Source of the DNA: Autumnicola patrickiae
GTDB lineage: Bacteria; Bacteroidota; Bacteroidia; Flavobacteriales; Flavobacteriaceae
Length of the DNA stretch: 64,000 nt
Direction of reading: 5' to 3'
NCBI RefSeq assembly: GCF_031846525.1
Contig: NZ_JAVRHM010000009.1
Span: 113,556-177,555 of the forward strand
Shown: one piece after another, positions 26,793-35,618 of the stretch
Layout: each line of letters starts with the position of its first letter
Numbering within the stretch: the stretch's first letter is position 1
Position numbers and translations under genes: made by a program
The notes under the pieces: generated by a model
Database searches by the model: none
What the model was told of the DNA's origin: nothing
Seen by the model: only the letters and a program-made list of their open reading frames with translations

Positions 26793-27890
26793 TTAATCCA
26801 GTCCTTTTTCTTTTAACCACTCAAATAAATGGTTTGCCACTTCTTTATTGTTCAGATCGGACATGGGGAAGTGGGTATTTCCTTCCAATCCAATTTCCGG
26901 AAGTGGGACTAATGTTACATCCCCACCGTACTTGTTAACTGTCTCAGTCCATTTCTTTGCCATGGCAAGTGCTACCCGCCACTGTTCCTTTCCGGGGTTT
27001 TTGGTAACTTCTTCAGGAATGTAATCGCCATAGTAGATGATAACGGGAATTTCCGTAAGGCGTTCAAATTCAGCCATTGGAACAGCCCGGGCGCTCAATT
27101 GCCCGCCCAGATAAGGCATAGGTTCAGGTACTTCACCTTCAGGAAATACAAAGTTACTCCCCGGTTCATAAGAAACGATTCCTTTAATATTTTGATTTTG
27201 TAAAGCAGTAAGCCAGCCCTGGCCACCGCTATGAGAATGAGTAACTAAAACGCCAGGTCCCATTCTGTCAAATAAAGCAGAAACAGCTGCTATATTTAAA
27301 TCAATCTCAAGCGGCCCGGTATCGGGCGTCATTTGTCTAAAGAATTGATCTAACGCCTGTGGATCTTTAGAAAATTGAACTCCTTCATAAAATTCAGTTC
27401 CCATTCCTAAGCGGAAAATCCCAAACCATAGCTGATCATCTGTTGCGGCTGAAATTGTAGTTCCTTCAGTACCCCTTCCGGCCAAACCTCTTCTTGGCTG
27501 ATCAATTAGATACACCGGAAAACCTTTCCGAAGAAAAATACTTTGAAATCCTTCCCTGCCATCTGGTGTAGTTTGCCAGGTCCTCATTGATTGTCCGAAT
27601 CCGTGCCAGAATACCAGCGGGAGTTCCCGTGCATTCACAGGCTTTTGGTAAAACACAGTCGCGTGATCGCCGTGCAATGTTTGGCCCTCTGTACTTTGAT
27701 TGCCGGGATTAAAAGCCCCGTGTTCTACAGGATCAAAAGTGCCAGGGCTCTTTTTTACTGTACCCCCCACTGCGAAACTTCCCTGTTCCTGAATTTTAAT
27801 TATACTGCTCTCTGAGGAGCTGCAGGAATTCATGGAAATTATTAGTAAAAACAGGTATAAAGGCTTGAAAAAAGAAATTGTTTGTTTCAT
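26793..27890 (-). CDS. alpha/beta hydrolase lipoprotein
   Basis: A 365-residue hydrolase exported as a lipoprotein (MKQTISFFKPLYLFLLIISM followed by NSC, lipid on the Cys). The core has LPLVFWHGFGQSMRTWQ, a nucleophile elbow THSHSGGQG and a late His in GNTHFPMSD, all as in alpha/beta hydrolases. The insertion-rich middle segment is seen in enzymes annotated as esterases of secondary metabolites. It is the first gene of the four-gene leftward unit 24080-27890, with AKR genes further upstream on the same strand. Confidence 0.87.
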   Translation of the reverse strand: MKQTISFFKPLYLFLLIISMNSCSSSESSIIKIQEQGSFAVGGTVKKSPGTFDPVEHGAFNPGNQSTEGQTLHGDHATVFYQKPVNARELPLVFWHGFGQSMRTWQTTPDGREGFQSIFLRKGFPVYLIDQPRRGLAGRGTEGTTISAATDDQLWFGIFRLGMGTEFYEGVQFSKDPQALDQFFRQMTPDTGPLEIDLNIAAVSALFDRMGPGVLVTHSHSGGQGWLTALQNQNIKGIVSYEPGSNFVFPEGEVPEPMPYLGGQLSARAVPMAEFERLTEIPVIIYYGDYIPEEVTKNPGKEQWRVALAMAKKWTETVNKYGGDVTLVPLPEIGLEGNTHFPMSDLNNKEVANHLFEWLKEKGLD

Positions 27891-28049
27891 AATATTAATT
27901 GTTCACCTGCAAATATTATATTTGATTATGTAGAAAATGCTACATAAAATACCTTTTTTTTAATCAATTCTACTAATCAGGCCTTCAAAAAATGCCTTTC
28001 TTGATGGAGAACGAGACAAAAAGTCCGTAGTGGAATTAACTGCCATTTC

Positions 28050-29234
28050 TTAACCTTCGGAAGGTGCTTCCACACCCATAGCGTCCATTACCCCCTGTGC
28101 ATTCCTTGTACCTGCAATTGTAATATCTGAAATGCCGGAATTAAACTCTTTTAATTCTTCCGAAGAAAAAGATATATCATTTGCCCTTATGTTTTCCCTA
28201 AGGTGTACTGAATTTGAAGTTCCTGGAATAGGCACTATCCAGGGCTTTTGAGCTTGCAACCAAGCCAGGGTTATTTGCGAAGGACTAGCATTCTTTCGCA
28301 GTCCCCATTCCTCAATATAATAAAGCATTTCAAGGTTTTGAGGAATATTTTCTGGAGTGATTCGTGGTAAAATAGCCCGGAAATCACCCTCAGAGAATCG
28401 GGAGTTTTCATTTATCGCATCGGCAAAAAAGCCATAACCTAAAGGACACCAAGGAACAAAGCCGATCCCCAGTTCTTCACACAGAGGTAAAATATCGGTT
28501 TCAGGATCGCGGCTCCAGGGTGAATATTCATTCTGAACAGCAGACAAGGGTTGCACAGCGTGAGCTCTACGAACGGTATTCAAACCCGGTTCAGATAATC
28601 CCCAGTTCCGCACTTTACCTTCGTTCATCAAATCCTGGATGGTGCCTGCAACGTCTTCAATAGGGACATTGGGGTCAACACGATGTTGATACGACAGGTC
28701 AATATAGTCTGTTTTTAATCTTTTAAGCGAGCCTTCCACTGATCTTCGGATAGTTTTGGGACGGCTGTCTATACCTCTTCTTTCCCCTGTATCGGGATCT
28801 ACATCAAAACCAAATTTAGTTGCAAGTACCACATCTTTTCGAAATGGTGCCACCGCTTCCCCTACCTGTTTTTCATTAGTTAAAGGCCCATATACTTCGG
28901 CAGTGTCAAAAAATGTTACACCATTGTCATAAGCTTCCCTGTAAAGTTTGTTTACCAGGCTCTGATCACGGACACCACTGGTATAGAACCCGACCACCGG
29001 AAGACCTCCCAGCCCCTGGGCGGAAACCTCCAGATTTCCCAATTTTCGGCGATTAGGTGCTGTTCCGGTGAAGGTTTTGCCTTCACCGTTGTTTGCAGCC
29101 CCAGTTTCTCCATGGGCAACCATGGAGAATGGATTCAAGGCAAGACCCAAACTTGCAATAGCCGACCTGCCCAAAAATTTCCGTCTGTTTACAATATTTC
29201 CTCTCCACAAATTTTCTGAATTTTTATTCTCCAT
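28050..29234 (-). CDS. Tat-exported aldo/keto reductase
   Basis: A 394-residue aldo/keto reductase with an N-terminal twin-arginine signal (RRKFLG at 17-22 followed by a hydrophobic SAIASLGLALNPF segment), so it is exported folded with its cofactor. Active-site motifs: TFFDTAEVYG, ATKFGFDVDP and LSYQHRVDP (the His of the tetrad is preserved). It is of the YhdN/IolS-like type. It starts 22 bp after the stop of the DkgA-like gene and is probably cotranscribed with it. Substrate is probably an aldehyde or quinone-type carbonyl; this is inference. Confidence 0.9.
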   Translation of the reverse strand: MENKNSENLWRGNIVNRRKFLGRSAIASLGLALNPFSMVAHGETGAANNGEGKTFTGTAPNRRKLGNLEVSAQGLGGLPVVGFYTSGVRDQSLVNKLYREAYDNGVTFFDTAEVYGPLTNEKQVGEAVAPFRKDVVLATKFGFDVDPDTGERRGIDSRPKTIRRSVEGSLKRLKTDYIDLSYQHRVDPNVPIEDVAGTIQDLMNEGKVRNWGLSEPGLNTVRRAHAVQPLSAVQNEYSPWSRDPETDILPLCEELGIGFVPWCPLGYGFFADAINENSRFSEGDFRAILPRITPENIPQNLEMLYYIEEWGLRKNASPSQITLAWLQAQKPWIVPIPGTSNSVHLRENIRANDISFSSEELKEFNSGISDITIAGTRNAQGVMDAMGVEAPSEG

Positions 29235-29256
29235 AATCTCTTAATTTAAAAAGTTA

Positions 29257-30105
29257 CTATTCTATTTTGGTTGTTCCTAACCACTTCACCATTTCTGGAT
29301 CACGATGGTCAAAAAACAAGCTTTGCTTTTGATCCAGTTTGGTAATGGTTTCCATATCCTCTTTACTTAATTGAAAATCGAGGCTATTAAAGTTCTCTTC
29401 TATGCGTTTCTTATGAACAGATTTTGAGAGGGCAACAATACCTCTTTGAGCTAACCATCTTAATACGACCTGTGCAACAGATTTATTATACTTCTGACCT
29501 ATTGACGCTAATGACTCATTTTTAAATAAATTGTTTTTACCTTCGGCAAAAGACCCCCACGCTTGGTGTTGAACATCATTCTCTTTAAGAAAGCTATTGG
29601 CTTCTGTTTGTTGATGGAAGGGGTGGGTTTCTATTTGGTTTACTGTAGGCTTTATTTCATTGTGAATCATCAGGTCCATTAACCGGTCCGGTTGAAAATT
29701 GCTTACTCCAATGGCTTTTATTTTTCCTTCTTTGTACAATTCCTCCATAGCTCTCCAGGAACCGTGAACATCCCCGTATGGCTGATGGATCAGGTACAAA
29801 TCCAAATAGTCTAACTGCAGTCGCTCCAGGGATTTTTGAAATGCCTTTTTTGTTTTTTCATACCCGGCATTCTGAACCCAAACCTTTGTTGTAATAAACA
29901 AGTCTTCTCTTTGCACACCGCTTCTCTTAATAGCTTTACCAACAGCTTCTTCATTTTGATATGCTTCAGCCGTGTCGATAAGACGGTAACCTGTTTCTAT
30001 AGCTTCAGATACACTATTTTCACATTCATCTGCATCCGGGATTTGAAATACTCCAAATCCAAGAATTGGCATTTCCACATCGTTGTTTAATTTAATCTTT
30101 TCCAT
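29257..30105 (-). CDS. DkgA-like aldo/keto reductase
   Basis: A 282-residue reductase of the 2,5-diketo-D-gluconate reductase group (family AKR5). Catalytic residues: Asp44 and Tyr49 (LIDTAEAY), Lys74 (TTKVW) and His107 (LYLIHQPYG). NADPH contacts include VALSKSVHKKRIEEN. It probably detoxifies small aldehydes. Its 5' region carries a 45-bp operator-like element (30150-30194) shared with the DUF418 gene. In E. coli an AraC protein (YqhC) controls dkgA with yqhD in response to aldehydes; a similar circuit here is a hypothesis. Confidence 0.92.
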   Translation of the reverse strand: MEKIKLNNDVEMPILGFGVFQIPDADECENSVSEAIETGYRLIDTAEAYQNEEAVGKAIKRSGVQREDLFITTKVWVQNAGYEKTKKAFQKSLERLQLDYLDLYLIHQPYGDVHGSWRAMEELYKEGKIKAIGVSNFQPDRLMDLMIHNEIKPTVNQIETHPFHQQTEANSFLKENDVQHQAWGSFAEGKNNLFKNESLASIGQKYNKSVAQVVLRWLAQRGIVALSKSVHKKRIEENFNSLDFQLSKEDMETITKLDQKQSLFFDHRDPEMVKWLGTTKIE

Positions 30106-30149
30106 ATTTTCTATTTATATTTCAAAGTTCCCTATTTCCTATTGTCTTA

Positions 30150-30194
30150 ACTGTATACAGATTACGGATAGTCATACCATTATTACTGATATTG
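30150..30194. promoter_or_regulatory. 45-bp operator-like element, copy A
   Basis: Begins ACTGTATAC and ends CATTATTACTGATATTG. It matches copy B at 31587-31631 at 39 of 45 positions without gaps. It lies 45 bp upstream of the DkgA-like gene start. The best candidate for an AraC-family binding site of the regulator at 31689. Confidence 0.75.
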
Positions 30195-30229
30195 AGAAGA
30201 TAGGATATTACCCTTTCGTTGTTATTGAT

Positions 30230-31546
30230 TTACTTCCTTGCTTTTCTTTTTCGGAATGGCTGTTGTTTCAAATAAGTTGCTGAACGCCATAGCCATTCCA
30301 AAGGACCATACAGGAAGTGCTTAAGCCAGAATTTACTGAATATGATTTGCGCCACGTAGATTACAATTCCAAGTAAAAACAACTTTGTAGGATTCCAACC
30401 ACTAAAAGTTGGACCAAAAGCCCACATAGAAAATAAAAAGCTTCCTATTAAACCTTGCATCAGGTAATTGGTTAAACCCATTCGCCCATAGGGTGAGAGG
30501 ACATCCAGATATTTACCTACTATTTCGGTCTGATAAATAATTATAAATCCCATTGTTAAAGCTCCTGAAAAAAGCACCAGGCCTATATCATCCAAAGCCT
30601 GTACAGTTAAAAGGGTTTGGGATATATAATTTTCTTCGGGGTTAAATAATTGACGGGTATTGACCTCTGGAAGTATGCTTTGAATCCAGTTGACAATAAG
30701 CACTCCTGAAGTGAATCCCAGGAGGAGAAAATCATTTCTTTTTTTATTGTTATCTACGCTTTCAAAAAAGCGAATACGCCCCACGACCAACCCAAGAAGA
30801 AAAAGCGCAAAAGTTACATATCCGCGACCTATCAGGCCAAACTGATAATTCAATTTTCCCTGAAAGCGTTCAGAATAATGGTATTCAGCAGAATTTAGAA
30901 AGGAAGGATTTGCTATATATTCCGGGGCCACGTTTTCTTCTTGCTCAGGATCGTTGCCTGCCGTCACGTCAACTTGCTCAGAATATTCACTATTACTTAT
31001 TGTAGCCTGAATAATTCTTGGTGTTCCAATTAATAGCAAACAGGCCAATAAAACTAAAACCCAATTTTTGATTTTATAAAGCGGGATCATTAATAATCCA
31101 AAAACAGCATAAACCGATAAAATTTCAAGGCTGTAAAAAGAATGGGCGATGACCCCTATTACCAGTAAAATAAACATTCTCCACACAAACCGCTTCCGAA
31201 AATCTATACCCTTCTTTGCTGCACTATCCATTTGAATGAAGAAACTTAGACCAAATAAGAAGGCAAAAATATTTATAAACCTTCCCATTATTATATTTCG
31301 GCCAATCCATTGAATAGCTTCATCTAAAGCCGGAAATAACGGTTCACTTTGGTCTGATGGTATTGAATAAATCCCAAAATTTTGAAGCATATGAATAAGA
31401 ACAACTCCTAATAATGCAAAACCTCTTAAGGCATCTAAAACAGTAATTCGCTTTAGCGGTGATGAAATAGATTTAGTCTCAGTCATGTTGGTATCTAAAT
31501 TTTGGATCCATTTTTGGGAATTTGAAGATGTAACTTTCTTTTCCAC
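30230..31546 (-). CDS. DUF418 family membrane protein
   Basis: A 438-residue polytopic membrane protein with about 8-10 helices and two recognisable parts. Residues 30-140 contain LDALRGFALLGVVLIHML and the GRFINIFAFLFGLSFF box, and the C-terminal DUF418 domain (about 270-420) contains GRMGLTNYLMQGLIGSFLF and FSKFWLKHFLYGPLEWLWR. Family members are acyltransferase-3-like membrane proteins of mostly unknown role. It starts opposite the AraC gene, with a copy of the operator-like element in between, and ends just before the AKR promoter. Confidence 0.9.
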   Translation of the reverse strand: MEKKVTSSNSQKWIQNLDTNMTETKSISSPLKRITVLDALRGFALLGVVLIHMLQNFGIYSIPSDQSEPLFPALDEAIQWIGRNIIMGRFINIFAFLFGLSFFIQMDSAAKKGIDFRKRFVWRMFILLVIGVIAHSFYSLEILSVYAVFGLLMIPLYKIKNWVLVLLACLLLIGTPRIIQATISNSEYSEQVDVTAGNDPEQEENVAPEYIANPSFLNSAEYHYSERFQGKLNYQFGLIGRGYVTFALFLLGLVVGRIRFFESVDNNKKRNDFLLLGFTSGVLIVNWIQSILPEVNTRQLFNPEENYISQTLLTVQALDDIGLVLFSGALTMGFIIIYQTEIVGKYLDVLSPYGRMGLTNYLMQGLIGSFLFSMWAFGPTFSGWNPTKLFLLGIVIYVAQIIFSKFWLKHFLYGPLEWLWRSATYLKQQPFRKRKARK

Positions 31547-31586
31547 CTTTCTTCTTTTGCAAAAATCCTTATTCTAAATTCCCTTT

Positions 31587-31631
31587 ACTGTATACGTATT
31601 ACAGATTGTCTTACCATTATTACTGATTTTG
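31587..31631. promoter_or_regulatory. 45-bp operator-like element, copy B
   Basis: Same element as 30150-30194, with six substitutions. It lies 41 bp upstream of the DUF418 start and 58 bp from the divergent AraC gene start, so it could serve both autoregulation and activation. Confidence 0.75.
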
Positions 31632-31664
31632 GACTTTAAGGGAAATTAGCCGGTGATAAATTCT

Positions 31665-31672
31665 TAATTTTG
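31665..31672 (+). promoter_or_regulatory. -7 element of the AraC gene
   Basis: TAATTTTG matches TAnnTTTG exactly, 17 bases before the ATG at 31689. No good TTG was found at the expected upstream spacing, as expected for an activator-dependent or regulated promoter. Confidence 0.5.
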
Positions 31673-31688
31673 AACAATATAAATAGGC

Positions 31689-32591
31689 ATGGCTATGGAT
31701 GAGTTAAGACGATTTGAAACAATAAATGACTATAACGTATTCAACAATAATGGAACCCTGCATCCACTGGTAAGCGTGGTGGATGTGTCAAAAGCAGATC
31801 CACGAAGAGCCTCCAATATGTATTTTGGGTTTTATACTATTTTCCTGAAGGAAGTTAATTGTGGAAACCTTCGATATGGCCGTCACACCTATGACTATCA
31901 GGAAGGAACACTCGTTTTTATTGCACCCGGGCAGGTTGTGAGTGTAGACAATACAGGAGAATTATATCAACCGAAAGGCTTGGCTTTAATTTTTCATCCA
32001 GATCTCTTACTGGGAACACCACTTGCAAATCGTATGCAGGATTATACGTTTTTTGGCTATCAATCTAATGAAGCCCTTCATTTATCTGAACGGGAAAGAA
32101 AGCTAATTCTTGATTGTATTTCGAAGATTGAATATGAATTGGAACAATCTATAGATAATCATAGTAAGCGTCTTATTGCTTCCAATATAGAATTACTTTT
32201 GAATTATTGCGTACGTTTTTACGACCGCCAGTTTATAACCCGGGAAAATGTGCATAAAGGTATCCTGGAAAGATTTGAAGATTTATTGAATGGTTATTTT
32301 AAAACAGATAAGCCTCAAACATTAGGATTGCCCTCTGTAGCTTATTGTGCTGAAGAATTGAATTTATCACCAAATTACTTTGGAGATCTGATAAAAAAGG
32401 AAACAGGAAAATCGGCTCAGGAATACATTCAGTCTAAGGTGATTGACCTGGCCAAGGAAAGAATCTTTGACCATAGTAAATCGGTGAGTCAGATAGCTTA
32501 TGAGCTGGGTTTCAAATATCCCCAGCATTTTACCCGGCTGTTCAAGCAGCGGGTGGGGTTACCTCCAAACGATTACAGAATGATGAACTAG
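31689..32591 (+). CDS. AraC family transcriptional regulator
   Basis: A 300-residue regulator with an N-terminal ligand-sensing cupin-like half (about 20-150; YDYQEGTLVFIAPGQVVSVD) and a C-terminal AraC double HTH (about 200-298; LPSVAYCAEELNLSPNYFGDL, VSQIAYELGFKYPQHFTRLF). It is divergent from the DUF418 and AKR genes and shares the 45-bp operator-like element with them. It is the likely regulator of the island's redox cargo. The inducer is unknown; reactive aldehydes or quinones are plausible. An alternative start at 31695 is possible. Confidence 0.92.
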   Translation: MAMDELRRFETINDYNVFNNNGTLHPLVSVVDVSKADPRRASNMYFGFYTIFLKEVNCGNLRYGRHTYDYQEGTLVFIAPGQVVSVDNTGELYQPKGLALIFHPDLLLGTPLANRMQDYTFFGYQSNEALHLSERERKLILDCISKIEYELEQSIDNHSKRLIASNIELLLNYCVRFYDRQFITRENVHKGILERFEDLLNGYFKTDKPQTLGLPSVAYCAEELNLSPNYFGDLIKKETGKSAQEYIQSKVIDLAKERIFDHSKSVSQIAYELGFKYPQHFTRLFKQRVGLPPNDYRMMN

Positions 32592-33047
32592 TGCAGAAAG
32601 ATAGATTTCCAGTTGTTACTATTTTGTAACTGCAGGAAATAAACTTCAAAGCAATATCTCAACAATTAAGTAATGCCCCATATCTACCATAACCTTACCT
32701 GCGCGAGGTTCCTGTGCTGTTTTTATAGCGTACGGGAAGTTAAGCGTTAAGTAAAAACAGCATAGGGCGCATCCTACTTCTGTTTTATATTACCAGTAAA
32801 TTTCAGCCTGTTTTCAGGGGCTTTGAGCCCATTTACTGGAATATCCACTCATTATCCACTGATCTAAAAAATTGCTTTTATTTTTCACTAATTTTTTGCC
32901 GCAAATTTCAATGGTTTTATTGGGGATTTCAGGCCATTTGCCGCAAATTTACTAATTTTTGCTACAGGCCATTTGTCATTACAAACCCTGGTATCCACTC
33001 TCTAGCCACTGGCAATAATCCTCTTTAATTTCCGGATATGCTGCGAA
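32592..33047. repeat. repeat-rich noncoding region of the island (possible origin)
   Basis: About 450 bp without genes. It contains an inverted repeat (TGCTGTTTTTAT near 32715 against GTAAAAACAGCA near 32752), direct repeats TTTGCCGCAAATTT at 32895-32908 and 32937-32950, ACTAATTTTT at 32888 and 32951, AGGCCATTTG at 32931 and 32966, and TATCCACT at 32842, 32853 and 32992. Interleaved iteron-like repeats next to mobilization genes fit a replication or transfer origin; no nic consensus was recognised. Confidence 0.6.
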
Positions 33048-33437
33048 CTAATCTTCATATAGCTTATTTTGAGATTCCCTGATCATCCGGTAGACTTCAA
33101 AGTTCTGCTCTGTTTTTTCTTTGGAGGTGTAACTAAAGTATCCTACTAAACTTAAAGCAAGTATTCCCATGATACCGAAAAGGATTAGCAGATAATTAGG
33201 TATCAGCCTGGCATTCTTTAGTTTCTTATCGATGCCTTTTAAAATTTCATCCCTTTCCTGGCTTTCCGTTTCCTGCTTTTTCAGAAAGATGTTTAATTCT
33301 TTTTCCAGAACTTCAGTTGTAATTGGAATGCTGAGATCAAATAGTTTATCCGAAAGTTGTTGAAGCTCCAGAACAGTAGTTTTAAAATCAGCCATTTCAT
33401 CGGCCATCAGTTCCATAATCTCGTCTAGTTTTTTCAT
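33048..33437 (-). CDS. coiled-coil membrane protein in mob operon
   Basis: A 129-residue protein with an N-terminal heptad-like helix (about 1-75), one membrane helix (about 80-103, PNYLLILFGIMGILALSLVGYF) and a short tail. It lies 17 bp after the relaxase stop on the same strand and is probably the last gene of the mobilization operon. Similar small coiled-coil anchored proteins accompany Bacteroidota mob genes; the role is unknown. Confidence 0.7.
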   Translation of the reverse strand: MKKLDEIMELMADEMADFKTTVLELQQLSDKLFDLSIPITTEVLEKELNIFLKKQETESQERDEILKGIDKKLKNARLIPNYLLILFGIMGILALSLVGYFSYTSKEKTEQNFEVYRMIRESQNKLYED

Positions 33438-33454
33438 CGCTCAAAATTTTAAAA

Positions 33455-34318
33455 TTATATTCCTATACCAGTATCCAGTGCTTTCAGAACTCCCTTAATA
33501 AGTTCTTTGGCTATTTTAGTGCTCAGGTTAGAACTTAACTGTACCGTTTTGTTCATTATCAGCAGACTTTTTGGTGCTTCCTTTAACCTGGTAAGACTTC
33601 TGTTTTGAGAAATTTGCGCAATAAGTCTATTGCCGCTCATGTCCCGGTGCACCTCGCTTGCTTTGAGATTTACTCCTTTGTATTCCACACGAAACCCTTG
33701 CAGTTGATTGGATTTATTGACAGTGGGAATCACTTCCACTTTATGAGATTTCATTTTGCTCATATATTCATCCAGTGACTTTGGCCTTGTTTGGAGCACC
33801 CGTTCATGTATAATTTTGATTTCCTGTCGAAGGTTTTTTAATTCCTGAAGCCTATCCTGTTGTTTTTCCCGCGCCCTGGTAAACCCTAATTCCTTTGCTA
33901 CATTATCTGCCGCTATCTGGCTTCGTTTTCCGATAAAGCTGTCATTGTAAGCCTTGCCATCAAAGCCAATTCTATTGGTATAGATATGAATATGGGTATG
34001 CGCTTTATCTCGGTGAACAAACCCAATGGACTGATTGTTTTGCAGGTTCATTTCCTTTAAAAATTTCTTAGCGATTTCTTCCAGGTCTTTTTTGGTTAAA
34101 TCCCTTCCGTCCTCTATTGATGGGCTAACTATAAAGCTTAAGGTGTTGTTGTGGCAGCGCTCATTTTGCGACTGGATAATTTTGAACTCTTCCGTTATTT
34201 CCGCGGGAGTATCTCCGGCCAAATGTTCTTTCAGCACTACTTCAGCTTCTTTTTCCTGATTCCAGCCATAGGATATGGATACCTTTGTGCTGGAAATTGA
34301 ATGTCCTTTCCCTATCAT
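33455..34318 (-). CDS. MobA-type relaxase (mobilization nuclease)
   Basis: A 287-residue relaxase of the MOBP relaxase/mobilization nuclease type. The metal-binding motif III is clear: HRDKAHTHIHIYTNR with H107, H109 and H111 and Asn115. The N-terminal ISYGWNQEK would hold the catalytic Tyr (Tyr17). It nicks one strand at oriT and pilots it through a conjugation pore supplied by another element. Shorter than many relaxases and without helicase or primase domains. Overlaps mobC upstream by 4 bp. Confidence 0.9.
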   Translation of the reverse strand: MIGKGHSISSTKVSISYGWNQEKEAEVVLKEHLAGDTPAEITEEFKIIQSQNERCHNNTLSFIVSPSIEDGRDLTKKDLEEIAKKFLKEMNLQNNQSIGFVHRDKAHTHIHIYTNRIGFDGKAYNDSFIGKRSQIAADNVAKELGFTRAREKQQDRLQELKNLRQEIKIIHERVLQTRPKSLDEYMSKMKSHKVEVIPTVNKSNQLQGFRVEYKGVNLKASEVHRDMSGNRLIAQISQNRSLTRLKEAPKSLLIMNKTVQLSSNLSTKIAKELIKGVLKALDTGIGI

Positions 34319-34611
34319 TTTTTAAAGTTTTTTAAATGGTTCCTGATTTCTTCCGCCAGCTTCTCCACCGTTGCAGCCAATTTGGGATCCCGCTTTTTAA
34401 ACATGCTGCTTATCCGTGCAAAGTTATTTTTGTATTGCACCAACATCCGGTAGTATTCCAACTGCTCTGGGGTAATCCGTTCTACAATATTTCTTTCAAA
34501 AGCAGTGGAACGGAGATATTCTGAAAGGGAAATTCCTGCCCTGGCCGCTCTTCTTTTGAGCAGCTTCTTCTCGTAAATCGAGCAACGGATCTGGATGTAT
34601 TCCCTCTTCAT
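34315..34611 (-). CDS. mobC: MobC-like relaxosome accessory protein
   Basis: A 98-residue basic protein with an N-terminal ribbon-helix-helix (YIQIRCSIYEKKLLKRRAARAGISLSEYLRS, about 5-35) and a C-terminal helical bundle, typical of MobC proteins that bind oriT and help the relaxase. Its stop overlaps the relaxase start (ATGA). It lies 34 bp from the inverted repeat at 34645-34685, the proposed transfer origin. Confidence 0.85.
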   Translation of the reverse strand: MKREYIQIRCSIYEKKLLKRRAARAGISLSEYLRSTAFERNIVERITPEQLEYYRMLVQYKNNFARISSMFKKRDPKLAATVEKLAEEIRNHLKNFKK

Positions 34612-34644
34612 TTTTTTCTTTTAAAGTCTTTGCAACCTCCGGGC

Positions 34645-34685
34645 GTAAAGCAAGAATGTCATGACAATGACACATCTTGCTTTAC
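34645..34685. other. inverted repeat upstream of mobC, candidate oriT
   Basis: Near-perfect inverted repeat: GTAAAGCAAGAATGTCATG and the facing TGACACATCTTGCTTTAC around a short centre. Placement directly ahead of mobC and relaxase genes is typical of transfer origins, whose inverted repeats lie beside the nick site. A terminator is less likely because there is no T tract in the reading direction of neighbours. Confidence 0.55.
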
Positions 34686-34766
34686 TATTTCAACTGAAAT
34701 TCTCCGATAGGCGTTTACTGTTCTTATCCTAAACTTCATCTTTATAAAATCAATGAAAATGTTTGC

Positions 34767-34866
34767 GGAGGTAAGCCAAAAGTTTTAATGTCAGGTGGGT
34801 ATTAATAAATTATGAACTCTGAATTAATATGTTTTCTAATAGCCATTTAAATTTTGGCTTACTTCC
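34767..34866. repeat. long-range inverted repeat
   Basis: GGAGGTAAGCCAAAA at 34767-34781 and TTTTGGCTTACTTCC at 34852-34866 are complementary except for one base, separated by 70 bp. It is in the 341-bp gap 34612-34952, which otherwise holds no gene. May be part of the transfer origin region or a binding site. Confidence 0.5.
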
Positions 34867-34952
34867 AAATCCTCTTTCTGGACGAACCTCTTTTTCCTAA
34901 GATGTAGCTTTTGCGAAATCGTGGAAAATGTGGTGAGGACTTTTATCATTAA

Positions 34953-35618
34953 TCATTCCCGCCAGCTCTTTCCTTCCCACTTAATAATATTGAACATTTC
35001 CGGAAGCCGGTCCCCAATATGGTTACCATATCTGGCAGCTATAGCCGATGGATTTTCATTGGTGGTTACAAATGTTTTTAATTTCCGGCGATGTCTCTCA
35101 AAAAGTAACTTTCCGATGATCTCTTCCCGGTTATATGCTTTATCTTCTTTTCCCAGATCGTCCAGGTACAACTTTCCATGGTAGTAACTTTCCAGTTTAA
35201 AATTGCTGGTGTTATCTTTTTGTGATTCGTAATACCGTGTTAGCATATGAACTGTCGATATGCTTGGGAACCAAAGTTGGGTGCTTTCGGTATGCTTCCA
35301 AACCACTTTCCCAACGGCATGAATGGCATCAAAAAGCGTTGATTTGCCTACACCATAGTCACCATATACCAACAAGCCTTTATCAAGTCCTGCCTTATTT
35401 TTAATTACACCAAATTCATTAAAGTTAGGCAGCTGCAGAAAGTAGCGGAAAATGCTAAAGGTTATTTGTTGGTTTTCAGGTGTTATTTGAAATTCCGGGA
35501 AATGACTGCGAAACAGTTTCCAAAAAACCTTTTTGTCAACCAAAAGGCTTTGATTTGCTTTTTCTTTTTTGGTTGCTAAAACCTTTTGTAAAATGGTTTG
35601 GGAGTGTGTACTAATCAT
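34953..35618 (-). CDS. DnaC/IstB-like AAA+ ATPase
   Basis: A 221-residue P-loop ATPase similar to helicase loaders. Walker A is YGDYGVGKST (85-94), Walker B LYLDDLGKED, and sensor-1 TTNENPSAIAARYGNHIGDRLPEMFN, the last typical of DnaC/IstB proteins. It probably loads the host replicative helicase when the island replicates after excision. Overlaps the upstream gene by 8 bp, so the pair forms a unit. Confidence 0.85.
   Translation of the reverse strand: MISTHSQTILQKVLATKKEKANQSLLVDKKVFWKLFRSHFPEFQITPENQQITFSIFRYFLQLPNFNEFGVIKNKAGLDKGLLVYGDYGVGKSTLFDAIHAVGKVVWKHTESTQLWFPSISTVHMLTRYYESQKDNTSNFKLESYYHGKLYLDDLGKEDKAYNREEIIGKLLFERHRRKLKTFVTTNENPSAIAARYGNHIGDRLPEMFNIIKWEGKSWRE

Noticed and set aside
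32592..33047. A group II intron or riboswitch in the repeat-rich gap
   Set aside because: No domain V hairpin or conserved aptamer core was found.
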